Assembly: GCF_038594945.1 (NCBI RefSeq)
Contig: NZ_JBCFYD010000002.1
Span: 930,001 to 994,000, forward strand
Direction of reading: 5' to 3'
DNA length: 64,000 bases
Origin: Fodinibius sp. Rm-B-1B1-1
GTDB taxonomy: Bacteria; Bacteroidota; Rhodothermia; Balneolales; Balneolaceae
Under the pieces are notes generated by a model. It was not told where the DNA came from. It searched no databases and saw only the letters and a program-made list of their open reading frames with translations. Below, in pieces: positions 55,182-62,924 of this stretch; position 1 is the first letter of the stretch, and each line of letters begins with the position of its first letter. The position numbers and the translations under genes are program-made.

Positions 55182-55772
55182 ATGATTAAACATTTACTTT
55201 TTATTGTATTGCTGATAGGCGGCATCTATTATTACTGGGATACGCGACCGGTTGAGCATGGACCGGGTGTAGTAGCTCCTGAAACTCCGGTTCAGGAAGC
55301 CACATATAATGCAGATACATTTGCCTATAAAGGATTTAAGATTACTCCTAAAGCAACCATCAATCTTGAGGCCCGCGTACTTTCCATTAAAAACTACTAC
55401 TTTGATAAGTATGCTGATCTTATCCCTACCGATGTTGTGGTAGGCTGGGGACCGATGTCTGATGAACGGAATTTAAGTTCTCTGCTGGTCCGACAATCCG
55501 ACCGCTCGTTCTACTGGGAAATGGCAGCCCCTCCCCTCGAAAAACAGCAGATGTGGCAACATGCTTCAAATATGCATCTCATTGGCTCAACTAAGGCTGT
55601 TCGTGACAAGATAAATGATCTTCGAGAAGGACATATTATTCATATCGAAGGGTATCTCGTTAATGCAACTTCCCCCAAAGACGGGTGGACCCTAAAGAGT
55701 TCGATGCGCAGAGATGATATCGGAAAAAGTTCCAGTGAATTAGTTTGGATAAAGAGTCTTACTATTCTTTAA
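55182..55772 (+). CDS. Conserved membrane-anchored protein of unknown function
   Basis: 196 residues. A single N-terminal hydrophobic helix (HLLFIVLLIGGIYYYW) anchors a soluble domain. Conserved-looking blocks are LEARVLSIKNYYFDKYADLIPTDVVVGWGPMSD, ASNMHLIGS, IIHIEGYLVNATSPKDGWTLKSS and RDDIGKSSSELVWIKSL. I remember similar uncharacterised proteins in gammaproteobacteria with VGWGPMSD, SANMHLI and GYLV motifs, so it belongs to a widespread family, but no function is known to me. It lies before the accessory array. Confidence 0.75.
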   Translation: MIKHLLFIVLLIGGIYYYWDTRPVEHGPGVVAPETPVQEATYNADTFAYKGFKITPKATINLEARVLSIKNYYFDKYADLIPTDVVVGWGPMSDERNLSSLLVRQSDRSFYWEMAAPPLEKQQMWQHASNMHLIGSTKAVRDKINDLREGHIIHIEGYLVNATSPKDGWTLKSSMRRDDIGKSSSELVWIKSLTIL

Positions 55773-55814
55773 TTGGATGCTTTAGAATTACCATCTAACA
55801 AAGGATAGTTTCTT

Positions 55815-56141
55815 ATGTCTTGGCTTAAAGATGTGATCGTTGACCTTCTTGCAACAGGCGTAATTGTTGCTGCCGTTCTTACATCTAACACCATTTTAAG
55901 TGGTCTTGTATGGGGATATACGGGATTACTGCTGTTTACAAAACTCTTGGTCTATTTTGGTGATGGGTTTATGAATATGATGAATAAAACCCAAACATCA
56001 GCCCCTGACTGGTTTACACACCTGCTTTATGCCATAAATACGGCTACCCTCCTGGGTTTTCAATGGTGGTATGCGGGCGTTGGCTGGGCAATTATATGGA
56101 TGATTTCTTTCCTAACACAGCGTAAGCTGGATCAAAAGTAA
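55815..56141 (+). CDS. Small membrane protein of unknown function
   Basis: 108 residues with three to four hydrophobic stretches (ATGVIVAAVLTSNTILSGLVWGYTGLLLFTKLLVYFG and NTATLLGFQWWYAGVGWAIIWMISFL) and a positively charged end (TQRKLDQK). No recognisable family. It follows the previous gene by 42 bases and may be co-transcribed. Confidence 0.65.
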   Translation: MSWLKDVIVDLLATGVIVAAVLTSNTILSGLVWGYTGLLLFTKLLVYFGDGFMNMMNKTQTSAPDWFTHLLYAINTATLLGFQWWYAGVGWAIIWMISFLTQRKLDQK

Positions 56142-56393
56142 TTAAACTCTCCATCCTATTGTTGGATATTTCATCGGATGTGATATAGATACTCTGCCTA
56201 AAACATACTACTGAGTAACTCTTCCCTTTTTGGATCTCAGGATTCAAATACCTGCCATGATTTCTATATGGAGTAAACAAAGCTTATAGCTCTTCATATG
56301 TATTAACTCATAAAATCCTTCTGGCATGTATATGCAACAACGTAAAATATTATTCCGTAGAGGCTTTTAATCAAAGAACTAAGCATTCATTAA
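56142..56393. other. Non-coding gap of 252 bases
   Basis: AT-rich and without a credible gene. Phrases such as GATATAGATACT near 56180 weakly recall the TTTAGATATCTACTAT elements found further on, but this is not convincing. GTTGGAT occurs at about 56161, far from the next start codon. Confidence 0.3.
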
Positions 56394-57113
56394 ATGGTAA
56401 AAATAGACGACAGAACCATTAGTAAGAAAAAAGCCCTTGTTATTTTTATTTCTACTATAGTTGCAGGATTTATTCTATTTGCACTCCCAAACTTATTTTT
56501 TGGAATCACAAAAATTAACGGTGGTCTTACAGGAGTAAACTTATTGTTTATCGCACTTTTCCAACTTATTGCTGTTGGTTCATTAATCTATTTTTCACTC
56601 GGATTATTAAATAAAGATTTCCATTATATCGGTTGGTCTGGCAAGCATTGGCAAACCGATAGCCTCCTTGGATTATTAGTCGGGTTGATCTGGACAGCTT
56701 TGCAATTCGGATGGATCATCCCCAATACAGGTGGAGCAGAAAGGGCAGATATCACTCAAATGCTCTCAATGTTTGATGGTACATTAGTAGGTACGTTTTC
56801 GTTTATAGCCTTGGGTGTCATTGGGGGTGGTATCACCGAAGAAATTTTTAACCGAGGTTACTTCATTAATGTACTAAAAGACCTATTTAAGAATCCAAAG
56901 ACTGGACTATATACTGCTGCCGTATTATCAATTGCATTTTTTGCTATCGGACATTTACCGTCAGATACGTTGGGATGGGTTGACATTTTAATTCCAACTA
57001 TTGCTTATACCGTGTTATTCTTATATACCAAACGGTTAACGGCATCGATAATAGCTCATGGGACATACAACATGTTAGCAATCTTACTAACCTACTACAT
57101 GTATTATCATTAA
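56394..57113 (+). CDS. CPBP-family intramembrane metalloprotease
   Basis: 239 residues with about seven to eight hydrophobic helices. The metal-binding motifs of the CPBP (Abi) family are present: EEIFNRGYF, then the His motif in FFAIGHLPSD and IIAHGTYNM. Family members include eukaryotic Rce1 and bacterial bacteriocin-immunity proteins. The substrate is unknown. Two such proteases occur in this region (the other at 60643). Confidence 0.92.
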   Translation: MVKIDDRTISKKKALVIFISTIVAGFILFALPNLFFGITKINGGLTGVNLLFIALFQLIAVGSLIYFSLGLLNKDFHYIGWSGKHWQTDSLLGLLVGLIWTALQFGWIIPNTGGAERADITQMLSMFDGTLVGTFSFIALGVIGGGITEEIFNRGYFINVLKDLFKNPKTGLYTAAVLSIAFFAIGHLPSDTLGWVDILIPTIAYTVLFLYTKRLTASIIAHGTYNMLAILLTYYMYYH

Positions 57114-57166
57114 ATTCATCAGCAGTTCTTCGATGACACTTTGCAGCCACTAACATTTTATGCAAG

Positions 57167-57233
57167 GTTTAACGAACTATAACAGCCTTATATTTGTAAA
57201 GACCTCCAAGGCATTATCTATATTGGGTTAAAC
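57167..57233 (+). other. Inverted-repeat site GTTTAAC ... GTTAAAC before the TlpA-like gene
   Basis: GTTTAAC (57167-57173) is the exact complement of GTTAAAC (57227-57233). Inside, GCCTT and AAGGC make a second inverted pair, and the whole is 67 bases. Spacing between the outer and inner arms is 11-14 bases, which is wider than typical integron attC sites (about 5-6). It is listed as attC-like because of arm order and position at a gene boundary only. Confidence 0.3.
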
Positions 57234-57295
57234 ATGGAATAGGTGTGCACTTTTGTTGGCTGAATCAATTTCTAATATCATATAATCAATATATC

Positions 57296-58426
57296 GTGAT
57301 TTCCAAGACGTCTCTCATACCACTGGTGGCTTCAATAATACTATGTTTCTCCTGTACTACGGAACAAAATGAAACGGTATTTTCTGTGGAAGGAACCCTA
57401 AATAACATCGATACCGAGCATGTGCTGCTGCAACAAGCAAAGGGGTTAAACGCAAATCAGTTTGATATCGTGGATACCTTGTTGGTAGATGCCGACCGTT
57501 CGTTTTCAGCATCCTATAGTCTTGAGCCTCATTATTACCGATTGCGTATTCATGACTCCCTGCAAATACCCTTCATTGCTGATTCTGGGCAACACATTAC
57601 AATGAATATTCCCTCTGAAAGGGAATATGACGTATCTGGTTCGCCGGACACAGAACTTTTTGAAGAATATGAGGCGTTCAGAATGGAGGTTTTGGAAGAA
57701 ACAGTGTACCCCATAAGAGGACAATTAGACGATTTGCTTGCTGAAGATAACCCGGAAGATGCTGAACAAATTGAAAATCTTGGGGACCGGGTATTGAAGG
57801 CAGAAGCAGCTTATCGTGATACCCTAATACATCCGGTTAAGAAGATGGGAACTTCAATCGCGATCTATCCGACTATGGTTCGCTGGAATGGTGATAAACA
57901 TTTGGATTACTATGAACAGCTGGCCGCTGATTTTGCTGAAGAGCATAAAGGGCTTGAGGTTGCAGAACTGGTATCAGAGAAAGTTAGAATTTTAAAGCAG
58001 GTTTCCCTCGGCGGCGAAGTTTCAGAAATAGTCGCCCCCGATACATCTGGCATGGAGCGGTCTCTTTATGATAATCTTGGCAAGTACACCCTAATAGATT
58101 TTTTTGGTAGTTGGTGTGGTCCCTGTCGGTCAGAAAGTGATCACTTAATAAGAATGTATGAACAGTACCACCCCTCCGGGTTCGAAATTTTCGGCTTTGG
58201 TATTGAGTATCAAAAAGACCGATGGGTTCGAGCGATTAACGAGGACAACAGAATCTGGATCAATGTATCTACAGTCGATGGGTATTCCAACAAAATTGCC
58301 CAAGAGTACTCCATCACGGCAATCCCTAAAAACTTTCTTGTGGATGAGGACGGTGTCATCATTGCGAAAGACATTCATGGTCATGAGCTCGAAGAGAAGC
58401 TTAAGGAGTTGTTCGCAGAACAATGA
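57296..58426 (+). CDS. TlpA-like thioredoxin-domain lipoprotein with DUF4369-like N-terminal region
   Basis: About 376 residues from a GTG; a GTG at 57245 would add 17 residues. An N-terminal hydrophobic stretch with LCFSCTTE looks like a lipoprotein signal although the box is imperfect. The first 100 residues are strand-rich (DUF4369-like, SVEGTLNNIDTEHVLLQQA). The C-terminal thioredoxin domain has FFGSWCGPCRSESDHLIRMY with the redox CGPC near 273-277, and the cis-Pro loop ITAIPKNFLVD. Such proteins act in periplasmic disulfide or cytochrome maturation. Confidence 0.88.
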   Translation: MISKTSLIPLVASIILCFSCTTEQNETVFSVEGTLNNIDTEHVLLQQAKGLNANQFDIVDTLLVDADRSFSASYSLEPHYYRLRIHDSLQIPFIADSGQHITMNIPSEREYDVSGSPDTELFEEYEAFRMEVLEETVYPIRGQLDDLLAEDNPEDAEQIENLGDRVLKAEAAYRDTLIHPVKKMGTSIAIYPTMVRWNGDKHLDYYEQLAADFAEEHKGLEVAELVSEKVRILKQVSLGGEVSEIVAPDTSGMERSLYDNLGKYTLIDFFGSWCGPCRSESDHLIRMYEQYHPSGFEIFGFGIEYQKDRWVRAINEDNRIWINVSTVDGYSNKIAQEYSITAIPKNFLVDEDGVIIAKDIHGHELEEKLKELFAEQ

Positions 58427-58486
58427 CAATAGCTGTTGACCCAAACAGTACAGGTGTCTCGCCCCTCTACTTCCTTTGATTATTAA

Positions 58487-58532
58487 GGTTTAAATATCTA
58501 CTATGAGTCTAATATGAGTAAACTAAGGGTAG
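58487..58532 (+). repeat. Intergenic repeat element, copy A
   Basis: Contains TTTAAATATCTACTATGAGT followed by a further TAATATGAGTAAACTA-like stretch, ending near AGGGTAGGT. It shares at least 16 positions with copies B (59592) and C (60526) and lies in the gap after the TlpA-like gene, before an 87-residue membrane protein. Confidence 0.6.
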
Positions 58533-58568
58533 GTATACAACTATAAATTAGAGAACCACAAATTAGGT

Positions 58569-58832
58569 ATGATCAAGAATAAATATTTTTGGCCTACAAT
58601 TGTTTTTCTAAGCTTAGCCATAAGTATTTTTATAGAATTTAGGTTAGAGTCATTCAATGTTGGAAATTGGCTTCTTAGAACAACCGGAATAATTATTTTT
58701 CCTGGCATAGCATCATTACTCATTGCAGGTGCTACAAAGCTTATTGAGAAGGAATTAGATAAATCAACATTTAATCAGGTGTTCGCCATATGTTGGGTAC
58801 TTGGTTTATTTTTACTCTTATTCTCTTTCTAA
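58569..58832 (+). CDS. Small membrane protein of unknown function
   Basis: 87 residues and three hydrophobic segments (YFWPTIVFLSLAISIFIEF, LLRTTGIIIFPGIASLLIAG and FAICWVLGLFLLLFSF). No family recognised. ATG start, with repeat copy A about 40 bases before. It could be a cassette-type orphan. Confidence 0.6.
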   Translation: MIKNKYFWPTIVFLSLAISIFIEFRLESFNVGNWLLRTTGIIIFPGIASLLIAGATKLIEKELDKSTFNQVFAICWVLGLFLLLFSF

Positions 58833-58971
58833 AAGGTCTTATTCAAAAAAACTATAACGTTCTATTGTCTTCTGGGGACGCCGAGGCGTTCCACACCTTC
58901 TTACATTAAGGTTTTAGTGATTGGGTTAGCTGTCGTTTTCTGGCCTTTAACTCTCCACTCATTATTTAGCA

Positions 58972-59016
58972 ATCCAACAATTTGATCGTGGCCGGTTTTG
59001 CGCAATATCGTTGGAC
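58972..59016 (+). other. attC-like inverted repeat TCCAAC ... GTTGGAC before the 153-residue gene
   Basis: TCCAAC (58973-58978) and GTTGGA (59010-59015) are complementary; GTTGGAC matches the GTTRRRY core of integron sites and the next ATG lies 23 bases beyond it. A larger fold is also possible between AACG (58855-58858...) with TATTG and CAATATCGTT near 59003-59012. The gap also holds GACGCC/GGCGTT pairing near 58878-58893. These sizes (45 or about 165 bases) do not match standard attC, so the call is tentative. Confidence 0.3.
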
Positions 59017-59038
59017 GTTTTAAAATAATTCATCAATC

Positions 59039-59500
59039 ATGAAGAATACTCAAAAACTTTCAAACAGCTTTTTAGTTTACAACGTAGTTTTCTTATCTGT
59101 TCTTGTTTACATATTTGGAATTTTTGCTGTTGTCCATTTTATCAAAGAGTCCAGCCAAATAGGTTTTGTTGAAGCATTTTCGGAAAACATTATTTCTGTC
59201 AGCTTAGGAATCATCAGCCTTTTTCTCATCTTGCCAATTTATCGATTTACGAAATCCCTGAGAATATTAGATTTAATTGACCAGGAAAATGGGGCTTCAT
59301 TTCTTAGGCTTTATTCTCCCTTTTTTATAAGTGATATGCCACAGGCCGATAGCAAAATAATTATCCAGAATATCAACGGGGTTAGTCAAAATAACTATTT
59401 CGGCAGGTTGGTTGAATTAAGCTTTGAAGAGAATGGCACAGAAAGAATTATTAAAAGCTTTGTTAGTCCCGAATCACTACAAAGATTAAAAAACACCTGA
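59039..59500 (+). CDS. Small membrane protein of unknown function
   Basis: 153 residues. Two hydrophobic segments (VVFLSVLVYIFGIFAVVHFI and IISVSLGIISLFLILPIYRF) are followed by a soluble C-terminal domain with strands (KIIIQNINGVSQNNYFGRLVELSF). No family recognised. ATG start, shortly after the GTTGGAC motif at 59010. Confidence 0.6.
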   Translation: MKNTQKLSNSFLVYNVVFLSVLVYIFGIFAVVHFIKESSQIGFVEAFSENIISVSLGIISLFLILPIYRFTKSLRILDLIDQENGASFLRLYSPFFISDMPQADSKIIIQNINGVSQNNYFGRLVELSFEENGTERIIKSFVSPESLQRLKNT

Positions 59501-59591
59501 TCCCTGATTGATTCCGGCAAATATCTCTATCCTATTGCCCCCCTTTCATTTATTGGTATAGCATTCCTTTTTCTTCTTTTGCATTTAATGC

Positions 59592-59607
59592 TTTAGATAT
59601 CTACTAT
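59592..59607 (+). repeat. Intergenic repeat element, copy B
   Basis: TTTAGATATCTACTAT, identical to copy C across all 16 bases, preceded by TTTTGCAT and an A/T stretch also found in copy C. It lies about 60 bases before a 140-residue gene. Confidence 0.6.
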
Positions 59608-59665
59608 TTATTTTATTAAAGGATACCCCAAGATTAGCTATTCTTGCAAATTTAATCATTTACAT

Positions 59666-60088
59666 ATGAATGAATTGGTTTTAAATCGCCCCAAAGAACA
59701 AATCTATAGATTTCGATCCTACTCTATTATTGTTGATGATAAACACATTGCTGATTTACAGAATGATAGCCAACAAACACTATCGCTGGATAGCAATGAA
59801 ATTACCATTCAAGCCAAGGTTGGTCGGCTTAGCAGTAATGCTAAAAACTTTGAATTCAATGATAAGAAGAATCTTAAACTTAACATTCAAGGCAATCGGT
59901 ATTATAGCAAAGCATTTACCCTCTTCGGTCTATTATTAATTGCAGAGATTGGGTCAGAATATCTTTTGGACAGTTTTCAAACAACAATATCTATCATCCA
60001 TTTGTTGACCTTGCTGGTGGCCTTCTATGTTATTTACACCATAACCTTTGGGAAGGACTCATGGATTACGATCTCTAAAACATCATAA
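59666..60088 (+). CDS. Small protein with beta-rich N-terminal domain and two membrane helices, unknown function
   Basis: 140 residues. The first 85 residues are strand-like (IDDKHIADLQNDSQQTLSLDS, EITIQAKVGRLSS). Two membrane helices follow (AFTLFGLLLIAEIGSEYLL and SIIHLLTLLVAFYVIYTITF). The end SKTS is immediately followed by a TAACAGCC stretch. No family recognised. Confidence 0.6.
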   Translation: MNELVLNRPKEQIYRFRSYSIIVDDKHIADLQNDSQQTLSLDSNEITIQAKVGRLSSNAKNFEFNDKKNLKLNIQGNRYYSKAFTLFGLLLIAEIGSEYLLDSFQTTISIIHLLTLLVAFYVIYTITFGKDSWITISKTS

Positions 60089-60151
60089 CAGCCACTTAAC
60101 CTGTATATTAAGGGGCTCAATGGTGGGGAATATTAAAGTCGTTAGGTACAC
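60086..60151 (+). other. attC-like boundary TAAC ... GTTAGGT before the 78-residue gene
   Basis: The stop codon TAA of the 140-residue gene is followed by C (TAAC), then ACTTAA. Near 60145 GTTAGGT matches GTTRRRY, and the ATG at 60165 lies just beyond. TAAC-ACTTAA and TTAAAGT-CGTTA can pair. This boundary arrangement is what gene-cassette recombination sites produce, but the length and pairing are only suggestive. Confidence 0.3.
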
Positions 60152-60164
60152 TTTAGAAATCATT

Positions 60165-60398
60165 ATGACTAAGGATTCATTTTCATTACAGGTTTTATCA
60201 TTAAACTTTAATTGGCAATCCCTTCAATATATTATATTTGGTTTCTTCCTCTTAGGGATATTACTTGGTTTTTTAAGCATCGTTCATATTGATAATCCCA
60301 ATCTCTCTTCTATTGTTACCACTCCTTTATTTTGGACTTCAATTATTCCTATTGGTATTATTATCAAAGGTTTCCGAAAAGCAGAATCCCAAAAATAA
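60165..60398 (+). CDS. Small membrane protein of unknown function
   Basis: About 77 residues from ATG (MTKDSFSLQ). An upstream ATG at 60120 would add 15 residues but reads through the GTTAGGT boundary. One or two hydrophobic segments (WQSLQYIIFGFFLLGILLGFLSIV and FWTSIIPIGIIIKGFRK). No family recognised. Confidence 0.55.
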   Translation: MTKDSFSLQVLSLNFNWQSLQYIIFGFFLLGILLGFLSIVHIDNPNLSSIVTTPLFWTSIIPIGIIIKGFRKAESQK

Positions 60399-60642
60399 TC
60401 CCAATGGCATTTAACTCGTACTACCCCATTAAAACACTTAATAGATCGGAGCATGGCACATTCCCTGGTATCTTTACCCTTTTATGAGTAACATAATATC
60501 CCTTCCCACTTTTGCATATTATGGTTTAGATATCTACTATGAGTTTTAGTATGAATAACTAATCGTAGGTGATTTAACAGGCTTGTCTTCACAAATAATC
60601 ATCGACCAACAGTTAGACGTATAACTCTATCAAGATATAAAA
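60399..60642. other. Intergenic region of 244 bases with repeat C and a GTTAGAC site
   Basis: No credible gene. It contains repeat copy C (60526-60541 core) and, further on, ATTTAAC (60572-60578) and GTTAGAC (60612-60618), 24 bases before the next start codon. ATTTAAC and GTTAGAC are partly complementary (TAAC against GTTA). Confidence 0.4.
60523..60571 (+). repeat. Intergenic repeat element, copy C
   Basis: Core TTTAGATATCTACTATGAGT is shared with copy A over nearly the same length; copy B shares the first 16 bases. The segment before the core (TTTTGCATATTATGG) also resembles that before copy B. All three copies are in the same orientation as the genes. Confidence 0.6.
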
Positions 60643-61539
60643 ATGAAAAATTCAGGTAATCAAGGGATCAGGAGAATTCGAAAACGTTTTAGCAGAATCT
60701 CACTTAAAAAAGGATTCTTTTCGATTCTCTTCTTTATTATTCTTTCGGTTATTGGATCCTATCTTGTCGTGAATGAATTTGACCTCGATAGCTCTTGGCA
60801 AAATATCATCATTAGTTATGCTGTTTATGTAACTCCCTTTTTACTCATTATTTGGGTACTACGGGAAACTAATCAGCCTTTCAGCTTTATTGTCAAAGGA
60901 GACTCAGACGAACTTTCGCAAGTATTTATTGCTATTCCCTTAATAATCATTTCAATTGGAGTGGCATGGATGGTTATTCTTGTTTTGAATGAAATAAGTG
61001 CGGGAGCTGCAGATAATTATTTAAACTGGCTCAGTAATACTGAACTATTTAAATTTGGCCCTGAGACTACATTGCTTCAATATGTACTCTTTTTGGGAAT
61101 GATCACGGTTGTTGCACCAGTAGTGGAAGAAATAATTTTCAGGGGTATTATGATTGAACGTATAGGTGCTAAATACAACTATAGCTGGGCAATAGTTATC
61201 TCTTCTGTTATCTTTGGCATTCTACACTCGGAGCCGGTGGGCGCATTTATTTCTGGTGTTGTCCTCAGCCTTGTATATCTAAAAACAAGATCCTTAATCA
61301 TTCCAATTTTGATTCATATTGCCAACAATAGTATTGCTTCGTTTTTTATCATTGCTGATGAAACGTTTGTTTTTAGCAATAGCAGATGGGAAACAACTGA
61401 ACCGTACATTTCAAATGCTTGGGTTGGGATATTACTTTTTACTGCTGGTATTGGTTGGCTTAGCTGGTATCTAAAACATAACTGGAAAAATGTAGTTGAA
61501 CAGCAGGGGTTTAAATTGAAAGCAGAAAAAAATGAATAG
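60643..61539 (+). CDS. CPBP-family intramembrane metalloprotease
   Basis: 298 residues, about eight hydrophobic helices. Metal motif VVAPVVEEIIFRGIMI, then FGILHSEPVGAFISG and the final HIANNSIASFF (His and Asn). The N-terminus is basic (KNSGNQGIRRIRKRFSRI). Same family as the 56394 gene but not a close copy. Its stop overlaps the Crp-family start by eight bases, suggesting coupling. Confidence 0.92.
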   Translation: MKNSGNQGIRRIRKRFSRISLKKGFFSILFFIILSVIGSYLVVNEFDLDSSWQNIIISYAVYVTPFLLIIWVLRETNQPFSFIVKGDSDELSQVFIAIPLIIISIGVAWMVILVLNEISAGAADNYLNWLSNTELFKFGPETTLLQYVLFLGMITVVAPVVEEIIFRGIMIERIGAKYNYSWAIVISSVIFGILHSEPVGAFISGVVLSLVYLKTRSLIIPILIHIANNSIASFFIIADETFVFSNSRWETTEPYISNAWVGILLFTAGIGWLSWYLKHNWKNVVEQQGFKLKAEKNE

Positions 61540-62104
61540 AGAAAGTGAATTTATAACGTTTATCAAAACAATTACGGACCTTCCTGCTGAACAGGAAAAC
61601 AAATTTCGCGATCTTCTTTCCGTAAAACATATTGAAAAGGGAGATTTCTTTGTCCGGGCTGGGCGGATTTCCAGAAACATTGCCTTTGTAAAGCAGGGAC
61701 TATTCAGGTATTTCTATACCACCGAGGATGGAATGCAATTCACCAAGGGGTTCTTTGATGTTAACTCGGTGCTAAGTGCTTATGATGCGATTATTGAAAA
61801 CAGTCCGGCCCACTACTCTATTGAGGCACTCGAGGATGCTGTTATTGAGACCGTAGATTATGATAAATTTCGCCAACTGTTTCCAGAAGATCCCTGTTGG
61901 AATAATTTTTTGGTCACTCTTCTGCAGAAAGGATACCTGGCCAAAGTACAGCGGGAACGCCAATTTTTATTAATGAATGCCGAGCAGCGGTATCACGCTT
62001 TTTTGAAGCGATATCCCGATCTTGAAAAAAGAATTAAACAGCACATTATCGCCTCTTACATAGGCATCGCTCCCGAATCTCTTAGCAGGATTAGAAAAAA
62101 ATAA
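61532..62104 (+). CDS. Crp/Fnr-family transcriptional regulator
   Basis: 190 residues. The cyclic-nucleotide-type jelly roll (about 15-115) contains KHIEKGDFFVRAGRISRNIAFVKQGLFRYFY. The C-terminal winged helix is compact: AEQRYHAFLKRYPDL, then IASYIGIAPESLSRIRKK as turn and recognition helix. Short Crp-like regulators of this kind are common in Bacteroidota-type genomes. It likely controls the preceding protease or the following SDR/ICMT genes. Confidence 0.9.
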   Translation: MNRESEFITFIKTITDLPAEQENKFRDLLSVKHIEKGDFFVRAGRISRNIAFVKQGLFRYFYTTEDGMQFTKGFFDVNSVLSAYDAIIENSPAHYSIEALEDAVIETVDYDKFRQLFPEDPCWNNFLVTLLQKGYLAKVQRERQFLLMNAEQRYHAFLKRYPDLEKRIKQHIIASYIGIAPESLSRIRKK

Positions 62105-62182
62105 GATCTCTTAACATAGATCAATGACTGCCCACCTGGGGATCCATACGTTATACCATAATCAAAAACGGATACAACGATT

Positions 62183-62920
62183 ATGGTACTTCAAAACAAT
62201 ACTATTCTTATAACCGGGGGAAGTTCTGGCATTGGCTTAGAGCTGACCAAAAAACTCCTCGAAAGAAAAAACAAGGTACTCATTTGCGGGCGAACCCTGA
62301 AAAAGCTGCAACGAGCTAAGCAAAAACTACCTTCCCTTCATTACCTGCAATGTGATATATCTAAGCCGTCGGATTGTAAACAATTGCGTAACTGGGTTCT
62401 TGAGAACCATCCCCATTGCAATGTATTGATTAACAATGCTGCTATCGTCCACGTCGAAAATTTTTACCGGGATGACGACATCCTTAAAAAAGCTGATGCA
62501 GAGGTCCAGACCAACCTGATGGCTCCTATCAGACTTTCAAAGCTGTTTGCCCCCATCCTGAACAACAACAAAAATCCCGGTATTATAAACATCACAACCG
62601 GACTCGTATATGTACCGCGCACGATCTATCCGTTCTATAACGCTACTAAGTCGGCGCTACATTCGTTCACCCAGGTTTTGAGATCGCAATCCACCGATTC
62701 ACCAATTGATATTGTTGAAGTCCAATTTCCAGCGGTTGATACCCCCTGGCATCAAGGCAACCCACCTGATATTGCTATTCCAACGGAAGAAGCAGTTAGG
62801 AAAATGATCGAAGGGATTGAAAAGGGACATAAAGAGGTGCAAGTGGGTAAGGTTAAACTACTCTATCTACTTTCCCGTCTGGCACCCAATTTTGCCTTCC
62901 GAAAATTAAATAGCTTATAA
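62183..62920 (+). CDS. SDR-family oxidoreductase (DltE-like)
   Basis: 245 residues. NAD(P) motif TGGSSGIG (11-18), NNAA in VLINNAAIVH, and catalytic YNATK (Tyr near 152). The segments FFAP-like KLFAPIL and VEVQFPAVDTPWHQG suit the DltE subgroup. Substrate unknown. The ICMT-like gene follows after four bases. Confidence 0.9.
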   Translation: MVLQNNTILITGGSSGIGLELTKKLLERKNKVLICGRTLKKLQRAKQKLPSLHYLQCDISKPSDCKQLRNWVLENHPHCNVLINNAAIVHVENFYRDDDILKKADAEVQTNLMAPIRLSKLFAPILNNNKNPGIINITTGLVYVPRTIYPFYNATKSALHSFTQVLRSQSTDSPIDIVEVQFPAVDTPWHQGNPPDIAIPTEEAVRKMIEGIEKGHKEVQVGKVKLLYLLSRLAPNFAFRKLNSL

Positions 62921-62924
62921 CCAT

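Noticed and set aside
56142-62104. A canonical integron
   Set aside because: No integrase is visible. The GTTRRRY sites vary in length (45-67 or about 165 bases) and spacing, so only a cassette-like layout is claimed.
61532-62104. Truncated Crp regulator lacking its DNA-binding domain
   Set aside because: The C-terminal IASYIGIAPESLSRIRKK is a normal short helix-turn-helix for this subfamily, so the gene is considered complete.
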